A stretch of DNA of 64,000 bases from Rhynchopus sp. YZ270_cl-10 (lineage: Eukaryota; Euglenozoa; Diplonemea; Diplonemida; Diplonemidae). Of this stretch, positions 1-7,744 are shown one piece after another (position 1 is the first letter of the stretch; each line of letters begins with the position of its first letter). The notes under the pieces are model-generated. The model saw only the letters and a list, made by a program, of their open reading frames with translations, searched no databases and was not told the DNA's origin. The position numbers and the translations under genes were made by a program. The stretch is taken from positions 1,054,001 to 1,118,000 of the forward strand of contig OZ037858.1 in NCBI GenBank assembly GCA_964035575.1, written 5' to 3'.

Positions 1-2
1 GT

Positions 3-1529
3 GTCACCGTCTTCCAAAGGGACATTGAGGGCAACACCCTGGTGCACCTCGCAGTGCGGCACAAACAGTGGGCCATCTTAGAGTGGCTCCTCGAGAAGGG
101 GTGTTCCCTCAATGTGCAAGGCTGTGACGGAAGGACTGTGTTGTCGTCGATGTTTGAGGAAGGTTGGGGGCTCGAGGCAGTGACGCAGTTGGTGCAGAGA
201 GGCGCAGAGGTGAATGAGAAGGACCTCGATGGGACACCGTTGCTGCATCGCAGTGTGTTGGCAGGGGATGAAGCGCTTGTGGCAAGTCTGCTGGAAAATG
301 CTGCACAGATTTACGCAACAGATCTCTTCGGGAATACGTCTGTACACATTGCGGCGCAACTCATGAACACGAAGATTCTGCATAAATTGACCACAGCAGA
401 CGATAAAAAGGCTGTCGAGATCGCACCAAACACCACAAACAACGACGGCAACACTGCCCTCCACGCAGCATGCCAGATGGACCAATACCACAACGTTGTG
501 CACCTCCTCTCCCTCCCCGGTATCAACCAGAACCTGCAGAACGCACAGGGCTGTACACCTCTGCACCTCGCCTCTGCGCACGGTGCGGTGGAGTGTGCGA
601 AGGCACTTCTCCTTCACAACAACAACAAAGAAGCAGACCCGCCTGCAAAGAAGCCGCCGCCAAAGGGCAAAAAGGATGCCCTCGTCGACGAAGGGAAGAA
701 GACCGAGATGGAGCTGGAGGACAACGAAGGCAACACCGCGCTGCAGGTGGCCATGGAGCACAGCCACCCCGACGTCGTCAAGCTTCTCATCGACAGCCAG
801 GCGAGTGTACAACGCACCAGCAAGCTCCACGGCACGCTTCTGCACCAGGCGGTCTTCTCGCAGGCGCACGACATCATGCGGTCTCTTGTTGCTGGCGGGG
901 CGAGCGTGCACGAACGCGACAAGGACGACTGCACGCCTCTACACATAGCTGTGGGGACGGGGTGTCTTGAGTCTGTTGTCCTCCTCCTTGAGGCTGGCGC
1001 TGACATCGCATGCCAAGACGAGCACACAGGGTCAACACCTCTGCATATGGCGACTACACGTGGCCTTGATAAGATCGTGGCATGTCTGTTCAAGAACAAT
1101 GCTGCTGCAGAGGTGCGCGATCTGACGTGCATGACACCACTGCACCATGCAGCTGCATGCGGCAGCGCACCTTCTGTTCTGCTTGTCCTCGACAACGGAG
1201 GGAAGGCTAACGCAACAGACATCACCGGACAAACTGCACTGCACTACGCCTGCAAGCACGACCACGCTGCAGTAGTCAAGCTTCTCCTTCTCAGAGGCGC
1301 AGACTTCACTCTCAAAGACAAGGACGGCTGGAGCCCCGTACACGTCTCCGCAAACGCAGGCAGCACAGAAAGCGCAAAGCACCTCATCCAAGCAGGCGCC
1401 GCTATCAACGAAGCAGACAAGAAGGACAGACTCCCCCTCACCCTCGCCTCGGAGAGCTGCAAGATCGAAGTCGCGCGTCTTCTTGTTGGGTCATGGATGA
1501 CACGAAACGCTGCCCCGGGGCAGGTTTAA
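3..1529 (+). CDS. Ankyrin-repeat protein (5' end outside window)
   Basis: The frame is open from the first bases of the window, so the start codon lies upstream and 508 residues are visible. About a dozen ankyrin repeats run almost without a break, with recognisable cores such as GNTALHAAC, GCTPLHLASAHG, DDCTPLHIAVGTG and GQTALHYACKHDHAAVVKLL. A Lys/Pro-rich insert at about residues 208-240 (KKPPPKGKK) interrupts the array. No membrane segment, FYVE, kinase or other domain follows the last repeat, and the protein ends about 20 residues after it. Ankyrin arrays are protein-binding scaffolds, so the partner cannot be told from this part. An N-terminal domain may lie outside the window. The next gene is 172 bp downstream on the same strand. 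Confidence 0.9.
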   Translation, partial: VTVFQRDIEGNTLVHLAVRHKQWAILEWLLEKGCSLNVQGCDGRTVLSSMFEEGWGLEAVTQLVQRGAEVNEKDLDGTPLLHRSVLAGDEALVASLLENAAQIYATDLFGNTSVHIAAQLMNTKILHKLTTADDKKAVEIAPNTTNNDGNTALHAACQMDQYHNVVHLLSLPGINQNLQNAQGCTPLHLASAHGAVECAKALLLHNNNKEADPPAKKPPPKGKKDALVDEGKKTEMELEDNEGNTALQVAMEHSHPDVVKLLIDSQASVQRTSKLHGTLLHQAVFSQAHDIMRSLVAGGASVHERDKDDCTPLHIAVGTGCLESVVLLLEAGADIACQDEHTGSTPLHMATTRGLDKIVACLFKNNAAAEVRDLTCMTPLHHAAACGSAPSVLLVLDNGGKANATDITGQTALHYACKHDHAAVVKLLLLRGADFTLKDKDGWSPVHVSANAGSTESAKHLIQAGAAINEADKKDRLPLTLASESCKIEVARLLVGSWMTRNAAPGQV

Positions 1530-1701
1530 TTCAACCTTTTCACACATTTTCTACACCCCCCCTCTAACCCGGCTGTCTTTTCAGACACCATGGTAAATAA
1601 AATACAAACTCTTCTTTGGCTTTCAACATACACATACATCCGGTGGTCACCACCGTAGATACGATACATTTCACTACCTTCCAGAAACACTACACAACCA
1701 A

Positions 1702-2280
1702 ATGGCCGCCACACACTCAGAGTTGGACTATTTGTCTGAAATGAAGGACATAGACTTGGCTGATACCTTGACTGGGGGCGACCTGTTCTTTGCGGAGAGC
1801 CCGGCACGTCCGCAGACACAGAACAGACAGGAGCGTCGCTCTGAAGCGGCAGCGGCACCAAGCACAAAGGAAGAAGATGTTGTGTCTGCAGAGCGTTATC
1901 AGGAGGTGCTGGAAAACCGTTTTATGGACTTAAGGAAGTTGTACTACCACACAAAGGAGCAGAAACAGATTTCTCAGCAGAGGGTGCGTGAGTTGGAGGC
2001 GATGAACGCTGAGAAGGACGGCCTGATCGAACAGCTCACGACCCAAATCAGACAGGGGCGTGCTAGCACCAGCTCGCAGCCACGCCGCTCTGTCCTTGCG
2101 AATATCTCATCGAACGTTACACCCAACGAGCAAGACGCCAAGGAGCGTAGGAGCACCTCCTGTACGCAGTCCACCCAACGCCTTCAGCAAGAGAACACTG
2201 CGCTCAAAGAAAAGCTCAAAGCACTGCAGTCCTGGGCAGCAGCAATAAAACCACCCCCAGCAGCCGCAATGCAGCTCTGA
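1702..2280 (+). CDS. Small coiled-coil protein, function unknown
   Basis: This predicts 192 residues, starting at an ATG in good context (CCAAATGGCC). Residues 1-60 are acidic and Ala/Ser-rich. A heptad-like helical stretch runs from about 66 to 115 (RVRELEAMNAEKDGLIEQL), then a Ser/Thr-rich linker, then a second helix at about 155-185 (RLQQENTALKEKLKALQ). There is no signal peptide or membrane segment. A CTTCCAG acceptor-like site lies 11 nt upstream of the ATG. I do not recognise the family; a cytoskeletal or basal-body coiled-coil protein is possible but not shown. Confidence 0.75.
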   Translation: MAATHSELDYLSEMKDIDLADTLTGGDLFFAESPARPQTQNRQERRSEAAAAPSTKEEDVVSAERYQEVLENRFMDLRKLYYHTKEQKQISQQRVRELEAMNAEKDGLIEQLTTQIRQGRASTSSQPRRSVLANISSNVTPNEQDAKERRSTSCTQSTQRLQQENTALKEKLKALQSWAAAIKPPPAAAMQL

Positions 2281-2672
2281 TAGTAGGGGACAGCGACAGG
2301 GGGTGGCTGCATTCCTCTTCGGAACGGTGCTCCATCCTATTTTTTAAAAACGTTTATAAGTAGGAGGGGACAGCGTAACAATTATACGTAGGGTGCACGG
2401 CAATAACCTTCGTCTCTTAGATTAGATCCTTTAGATGAATGGGGTGGGGGGAAATAGTGAATAACGTCCCTATAGGAAGGTGGTGGTGATAAAGTGGCAT
2501 TTGCCCCTGGTGGCTGAGCGTGAGGCGCAAGTGTTGTTTTTCTTTTTGTCTACAAGAGTTTCTTCCCCAAACCCGAAGTTTCCCAGTAACCCCATTTTTT
2601 TTGGATTGTTAGTTTTGTATTTTGTATACACACAAACCGTACAGAGCAAACTACCAAAAGCAAAAGCAAACC
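2281..2672. other. Intergenic spacer upstream of histone H3
   Basis: AT-rich with T runs and no gene or hairpin module. Just before the H3 start codon a T-rich stretch ends in CGTACAG at 2644, a plausible 3' splice acceptor 28 nt before the ATG. Confidence 0.6.
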
Positions 2673-3119
2673 ATGCCGCGTGTTGCATCAAAGGCGACGG
2701 TTGGACGCAAATCACAGTCTTCCACCGGAAAGGACGGTGAAAAGAAGAAGGCCAAGACACGCACGAAGCTGAACTACACCCCGGTCCCGAAGAAGGACAA
2801 GAAGGGGAAGATTGTTGCGAAGTCGCGCCGCTGGCTGCCGGGAACTGTTGCGATGCGTGAGATCAAGGCACTGCAGAAGGGGACACAGCTGCTGATCCAG
2901 AAGGCGCCCTTCCAGCGCCTTGTACGCGACGTGATGGACAAGCACAAGCAGGATATGCGCTTCCGCCCCTCTGCCCTCGAGGCTATGCAGGAGGCAAGCG
3001 AGCAGTACCTTATCAGTGTCTTCGAGGGTGCCGTGATCCTCCAGCTCCACAGGAAGAAGAAGACCCTTATCCAGAAGGACCTGAGCTACACGATCCGCAT
3101 CCGTGGGGACAACCTGTAG
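2673..3119 (+). CDS. Divergent histone H3 variant
   Basis: Of 148 residues, about 90 form a histone H3 fold: RWLPGTVAMREI (alpha N), LLIQKAPFQRLVRDV (alpha 1), DMRFRPSALEAMQEASEQYLISVFEG (alpha 2), and KDLSYTIRIRGD (alpha 3). The N-terminal tail is Lys-rich but has lost the canonical ARTKQTARKST and ARKSAP blocks, so the usual modification sites cannot be assigned. The canonical NLCAIHAKRVTI stretch is replaced by VILQLHRKKKTL. QKAPFQRLVR is shared with kinetoplastid H3, whereas most eukaryotes have RKLPFQRLVRE. Loop 1 has no extra residue, which argues against a straightforward CENP-A. It is more likely a lineage-specific H3 variant that acts in specialised chromatin. The start is the first ATG of the conserved tail, in AAACCATGCC context. 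Confidence 0.95.
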   Translation: MPRVASKATVGRKSQSSTGKDGEKKKAKTRTKLNYTPVPKKDKKGKIVAKSRRWLPGTVAMREIKALQKGTQLLIQKAPFQRLVRDVMDKHKQDMRFRPSALEAMQEASEQYLISVFEGAVILQLHRKKKTLIQKDLSYTIRIRGDNL

Positions 3120-3643
3120 TGCGTTTTTTTTTATAGTTATGATTTTAGGGGAGCACACAGTGTGGCCATGCCTTAGTTCTGTGACCGAGGCGCTTTTTTT
3201 TTAAAAAATTTTTGCACACTCAGATTTTCCTATGATAGAGAGTAGTGATTTTTATATATTAGCGTTTCTTTCCGTGATCCGTTTCCTCTTCAACGCAGTG
3301 CATTTCATTGCTATTTTTTTTGCGGCTATTTTTTTTTGTGCTTCCATCCAGTGTCTTATCCAGGAATCCAGATGTCAAGATTGGGAGGGGTCAGCTTGTT
3401 TTTTTTTTTTTGCCCAAAAATTTTTTCAGCATGTCGGAGGTGCATCAATAACTACCGTTTTTTTTTGTTTTGTTTTGGTTTTAGTTAGTCGGGGAAGGGA
3501 GGGGGCTTTATTGGTTGCGGGTTCTAGAGAATTAAAAAAGGATCTCGTTTTATCTATGCACTGTGTGGTTTGACTCATCCCCCCCACAACACCACAACAC
3601 CAGGTTCCAAACAACCCGCCCCCTTCCCCCCTTTTCCCTAATC
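3120..3643. other. Intergenic spacer with dispersed repeat
   Basis: T-rich spacer without a gene. It holds an inverted copy of a dispersed repeat (3348-3429) followed directly by a short hpF-like stretch (3428-3457), and a CCACAACACCAG acceptor-like site just before the next gene. Confidence 0.6.
3348..3429 (-). repeat. Dispersed repeat I, copy 1
   Basis: About 80 bp matching, in reverse orientation, 51133-51204. Shared blocks include AGTGTCTTATCCAGGAAT, TCAAGATTGGG and GCCCAAAAATTTTTTCAG. The distant copy lies inside a hAT-like element, so this is probably a fragment of a related mobile element. No target duplication was found around it. Confidence 0.75.
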
Positions 3644-6067
3644 ATGGCTGCATCAACAGATACTAGCGCGGTATGTACCTTATTTTTGTTTTTGCTCTTT
3701 TTTATCAGATTTAACCGCAAACCACGAAATGGATGTAGGACTGCATGGTTGGGTCGGTCCACCCCCGGTACATTGTACCAAAGTACACTGTCACGAGAGA
3801 GCTTTGTATTTCAACTCTACTTTTAGATTTCACAAAACTGAGCAGGGAATCAATAGACGCTTTGTCATACATTCTTCTCCGCTCCGATGAAGGCGTTTGC
3901 GCCTTTTCAACCTCTCTTTTAACAGATCGAGAAAAAACTCACGCCTGCCCCGAGTCTAAGCAGGACAGGCAAGATGACCCATTCTGCCATGCACACGGAT
4001 GCGTTGGTCCGAGGAGGTGTCGCCGCCTTGCAGAGCAAGGTGCGCAAGAAGGGCAAGAACACGATCACCTTGGCAGAGATCATTGACCCAAGCCAGCTCG
4101 ACTCCTTTGGGACAGCGCTTCCTGGGACCGACGCAGGGCGAGGCAAGGAGCTGTGCTCCTCACCTCGCGGCCATCCGGAGCTTCAAAACAAGCTGGAAGA
4201 AATTCTGATGAAAGACCGAGCCTCACACTTCAAAGCAAAGATGGAGTTGAAGGAGGAGCACATCACCCCTATCCGAGCCAGCCCACTAAAGACAAAGCGT
4301 GCCATACAGCCTCCTGTTGTAAAGCAGAAGGTTAAGGTGGCGAAGACGAACAACCAGAGTGCATGCTTTTTGACTGTGGACCGCTTTTTGGAGAAGAAGC
4401 ATGAAACGAGAACACCACCGGTGGGGCATTATCGCCCGAAGTTTTCTGCAATTGATGGGAATTCGAAGGCAATGATGATGCGGGTGCCTACTGTGCAGGT
4501 TGGTACCCCAAGAGAGCAAGAGGAGTCTACACCGTGCTGCAGACTGCTGCGAACCGAGAATCTGATGGAGGCGAAGGAGGCTGCTACACAGAGTAAGCAC
4601 ATCGAGCCGTCTCCACCCCCTGCAGAGGACGAACGCAGCCCACAGCGCTGTATGGGCTATGCAGAATGGATCGCCAAACGCAAGAAGGGTGCCCCCACAA
4701 AGGGCTCCTCCGCATTCGTCTCCAACGTCAAGAACACCGCGAACCGCCCCACCCCCACCACAACATCCCCCGATAAGTTCTACTACCCATACAACGAAAT
4801 GGGAATGGGAAAGCGCGAAGGCAATATGTGTCTCGAGTGGGGGCGCTACACATCGCGGCAGCATAAGATTATGGTATGTGGGTAGGGGGTTCACATGTTA
4901 CTACAAAATTTTTTACAGTTCAAAGGGTATAGTCCGAATACGGACGCACCCGATGCAGTGTATGACCCGGAAAAGCCAGGTGTGCACACCAGCGCATCGT
5001 ACCGTTTTGACAACCAAATCGCGCGTGGCAAAGCAGCAGCAGATGCACAGCAGATGGTCAGCAGACGCAACAACTGCATCAATGCTGCGTCGACGGGGGA
5101 TACACAGAAGTTCCCTGCATCGCACATTGTGTATGAGACGGGCCATGGCGACAAGATAAAGTATAAGGCAAATGGCAATTTGACAGACTTTGCACGCACC
5201 ATCGCACGCGACCAGAAACCCACCGAAGTGCAGAAACCCAGACAGCCGCTCGACCCGGTCACTCCATACGACGTCTCGCTAGCGGAGTATGCTTCTATTC
5301 CAACCTCCCTCCCCATACCTCTCTGGGGTTCGATCCCGCAGAGAATCATACGTCACTTTCAACTTTTTTGCCCCTTCATATTTTCATCACACCACAGGAA
5401 GCCCCCAGGAAGGGTCACCTTTGAATCCCAGCTGGAGCGCCCAGAGTTCCTCTCCCAGGTACCTCACGATTTGGAGTACGATGTGCGCAACCCTGCAGCT
5501 AAGACCAGCCCTTCTGCAGACATTGACCGGACCGGAGGGCATGATGTGCTGTTCGTTCCGTCGATCACTATGGACTGTGATTACAACCCTAACTATGCGG
5601 CAGTGAAGCCGCAGTCGCAGTTTGACGTGCATTTGGATAAGGTACTGTCCCGCGATGAGATCAGAGCGGGGCACTGCATACCACAGCCGTTGGACACCTT
5701 TTATAGTACAGACCCGTGTATGCAGATGAGTGTGGGGGGGTCGGTGGTGAAGGTCCCGTTGAAGGGGTCTCGCATCATGGGGAACCCAATGATTCATTCG
5801 CACATCAGCCGTGAGAAGCGGCAGATCTCGACGGCAGTGAAGAAGTGCTCCCCCGATAAGTACTACAATATCCCGCAAAGCGACTGTGTCCCGACAATCG
5901 ACTTCAAACGGACAGTCGCCCGCGAGGAACGTTCCTGTGGACGAATGCTTCCAGCATCGCCAAAACAGGAGTGTTCCCGCCAAAGATCCCCCGGGTTTGT
6001 GTACAACCCTGAGCTAGTGCAGAAACACATCCCTGCGTTGTCCTTCTCTCGTGCAGGGTTTGTGTGA
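3644..6067 (+). CDS. Four-exon protein, probable axonemal/flagellar STPGR-like
   Basis: Proposed exons are 3644-3670, 3926-4873, 4919-5286 and 5398-6067. All junctions keep frame and give 670 residues starting MAASTDTSA. The protein is Pro/Tyr/basic with short repeated signatures rather than a folded enzyme: PPVGHYRPKFSAID, SPDKFYYPYN and later SPDKYYNIP, DYNPNYAAVKP, VYNPELVQ. Such P-G-x-Y or PPxGxYxP repeats are seen in microtubule-associated sperm-tail PG-rich (SHIPPO) and similar axonemal proteins, so a microtubule inner or associated flagellar protein is my best guess. No membrane or catalytic motif is visible. If intron 1 were not real, translation would begin at the ATG at 3974. Intron 3 is a multiple of three, so its retention would add 37 residues without a stop. 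Confidence 0.82.
3671..3925 (+). other. Intron 1 of the four-exon gene, with module ladder
   Basis: 255 nt, GTATGT donor and TTTTAACAG acceptor; removal joins nine codons to the long second exon in frame. Inside are three successive pyrimidine-AG sites (ends near 3708, 3826 and 3925). The middle one follows CACGAGAGAG and TTTCAACTCTACTTTTAG, like the hpB/hpC modules. The last follows a clear hpD module. Confidence 0.8.
3877..3925 (+). repeat. hpD module forming the 3' end of intron 1
   Basis: CCGATGA, GGCGTTTGCGCC, TTTTCAAC and CTCTCTTTTAACAG appear in the order and spacing of the dispersed hpD copies, for example the one at 28481. Here GGCG and CGCC can form a short perfect stem just before the likely branch-point region. 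Confidence 0.8.
4874..4918 (+). other. Intron 2 of the four-exon gene
   Basis: A 45-nt intron, GTATGTGGG donor and ATTTTTTACAG acceptor, phase 0. It contains in-frame stops; removal joins residue Met-325 to FKGYSPN. Confidence 0.9.
5287..5397 (+). other. Intron 3 of the four-exon gene
   Basis: 111 nt, GTATGCTTC donor and TCACACCACAG acceptor. Although its frame is open, the encoded stretch is Pro/Phe/Ile-rich and unlike the flanking protein. It contains CACTTTCAACTTTTTTG (5354-5370), the same tail seen in hpD modules. Splicing restores GAG across the junction. Confidence 0.7.
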
Positions 6068-6203
6068 GGCGTTCGAGGTTTTAAACACTTCAACAAAACA
6101 AAAAATTCTGGACTTTTTAAAACCCGGAGAAGGGTAGCGGTTGCTCTGTGAAAAATCCCCCCAAAAAAGAGAACAAAAAATATACCTTAGCCTTCGGGCG
6201 GTC

Positions 6204-6242
6204 GTACAGAACCCGTCCTCGGACAGGGTGATTGTCGATACA
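6204..6242 (+). repeat. hpQ module
   Basis: GTACAGAACCC, an inner CC..GG hairpin, then AGGGTGATTGTCGATAC. It precedes an hpE module by 18 bp, the same pairing as at 55053. Confidence 0.75.
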
Positions 6243-6259
6243 TGAAAAAAGTGAATGAA

Positions 6260-6324
6260 AATGGAGATTGCACAACTGTGGCAACACAACCTGAGGCAAC
6301 TACACTACTCCAAACAATTTATCA
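6260..6324 (+). repeat. hpE module
   Basis: GGAGATTGCACAACTG, then TGGCAACACAAC, then CTACACTACTCC and ATTTATCA. The TTGC..GCAA stem is kept. It lies about 190 bp after a stop codon, so it may fall in a 3' UTR. Confidence 0.85.
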
Positions 6325-6506
6325 TAAATAGTAGGAAGGGGCATCGTGGTTATTTCGGATGCTTGATTGCATCGAAACGCGATTGATTTTATTTTTTTGG
6401 CGGTTTTCTTTCATCACGCGGGTTTGTCAAAAAATCTCGTGTTTTTTTTTCTTCTTCTTTTCTTTTCTTTTTTCGCGTGTTCCAACGCGATAACGATTGT
6501 GATAGT

Positions 6507-6541
6507 GATGTGTGTGCACGAGAGGCACATTCATCTTACAA
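6507..6541 (+). repeat. hpC module
   Basis: GTGTGC and GCACAT pair around an ACGAGAG loop and the module ends TTCATCTTACAAG. The upstream AACGATTGTGAT is shared with hpB copies at 23821 and 47667, linking the two families. Confidence 0.85.
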
Positions 6542-6811
6542 GTTTTATTTTTTGTATTTGCACCTCTTTTTCTTTGTATCGGTATTGTGTGTGCAATCGG
6601 GACCCCACAGTTAAACTTCTGCTCAAAGTTCTCAAAAAAAAAAACGAAAAGCTTCGGGAAAGGAGTGTACGCTGTCCTTTGTGTCCTTTGTTGCACACCA
6701 ACTCCGAGTATCACATTACATTTACTCTATGCTGTATTGAAAAAGAACGTTTACAAAATGACTGAGCCCAACAGGCTTACGTTCATTTTACCAAAATGTT
6801 CTTTTTCATTG

Positions 6812-6858
6812 CGTGCCTGCGTCTATACCAGTTGTCCGGTGAGGCGTTTATTTGTACC
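6812..6858 (+). repeat. hpD module
   Basis: GTGCCTGCGTC and CCGGTGAGGCGTTT are intact, but the GCAC end and CAACTTCTC tail are degraded. Confidence 0.65.
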
Positions 6859-6987
6859 TTTTTATTTGTGCCCTGCTCCGTTGCTTTCGCCCAAAACCCC
6901 CATGGGTTTTTTTTGATGTTTTTTTTTCTTTTTCTTGTACATTTTCTTCACTACCCTTTTTCAAATATTTTCCAAAAGATTTTTTCA

Positions 6988-7028
6988 GATGTATGTGCAC
7001 GAGAGAGAGAGAGGCATATTTGATCTCA
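6988..7028 (+). repeat. hpC module with expanded loop
   Basis: Follows TTTTTTCAG directly. The ACGAGAG loop has grown to ACGAGAGAGAGAG, apparently by GA slippage. Confidence 0.65.
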
Positions 7029-7046
7029 TTTTTCTTTCTTATTTTT

Positions 7047-7143
7047 GGCCTCAAAGAGGTTTCCTCGGCCAGGTAGTCATGTGGGAGCGTATTGCAGTAA
7101 TAAAAATATCACCACAGAATATTTATTACTTTGCGCACAGACA
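7047..7143 (+). repeat. Repeat N, copy 1
   Basis: About 97 bp matching 29514-29609, beginning GGCCTCAAAGAGGTTTCCTC and containing AGTAATAAAAATATCA. It can fold into a GAGG..CCTC hairpin and a longer AGTAATAAA..TTTATTACT stem. Confidence 0.85.
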
Positions 7144-7554
7144 AAAATGGGGCCTAGGTACAGAGCTGAACTGCTTCCGCAGTTTTTATTTATTTTTGTT
7201 GTACCATTTCATTCGTACCCACCCCCTGTTATATGTGGTTATGTCTTTACAGGCATTTCCTGTTGCAAAAGGTTTTGTGAAAAAAAAAGGGGAGTGAAGA
7301 GGGTGCTGTCAATCAGCTCAAACTGACTGCCTACAGTATCACAATCATTTATGGGAACTGTTCCGTAATTCGGAATTTTCCAAAAAGAAACAAAAAAAAA
7401 ACTCAAACTACAACACACCCTTCACAAAAGAACCCCTATCAACTATTGAGAAGAGAAAAAAGAGCGATTTCATTTTATGCATTCCCCTCTACCCTTCCAT
7501 CACCTACATAACCATGACCCCGTGTCATTCCCCACAGTGCTTCTGTATCCACCG

Positions 7555-7592
7555 GTATGGTACACTTTCAACTTCTTCTTTTTTCGTTGTAG
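7555..7592 (+). other. Probable 5'-UTR intron of the giant gene
   Basis: 38 nt, GTATGG donor and TTCGTTGTAG acceptor. The core ACACTTTCAACTTCTTC is nearly identical to the hpD tail. Confidence 0.55.
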
Positions 7593-7726
7593 ATGCTTCA
7601 ATGCAACAAAACGAACAAAGAGGCACTTAACCTTTCGTCTCTTTCCTTCACTTCCACTTTCACACTTATCTTCACATGACCACCCCCCTCTTCTCCCTTC
7701 AGACACACACACACAAACAAAAAACG

Positions 7727-7744
7727 ATGAAAGACACACAATGA
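7727..7744 (+). promoter_or_regulatory. Minimal upstream ORF overlapping the giant gene start
   Basis: ATG AAA GAC ACA CAA TGA. Its stop overlaps the main ATG as ATGA, an arrangement that could allow reinitiation or damp translation. Functional use is inferred. Confidence 0.4.

Larger units (their letters stand above)
6068..7740. other. Gene-free stretch with six repeat modules and a 5' leader
   Basis: Between the four-exon gene and the giant gene lie, in order, hpQ (6204), hpE (6260), hpC (6507), hpD (6812), hpC (6988) and repeat N (7047), all on the + strand. Nothing else coding is supported. The last 260 bp hold the 5' leader of the giant gene. Confidence 0.7.

Noticed and set aside
470-1462. 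Overlapping frames inside the ankyrin gene and other long genes
   Set aside because: Shadow frames of GC-richer coding sequence, Arg/Ser/Pro-rich and without domains.
2673-3119. Calling the H3 variant CENP-A
   Set aside because: Loop 1 has no added residue and the alpha-1 core is H3-like. Divergent tails alone do not prove a centromeric role.
7477-7740. 88-residue N-terminal extension of the giant protein
   Set aside because: It crosses a likely GTATGG..GTAG intron and is Phe/His/Ser-rich leader sequence. The ATG at 7741 begins the protein-like sequence.
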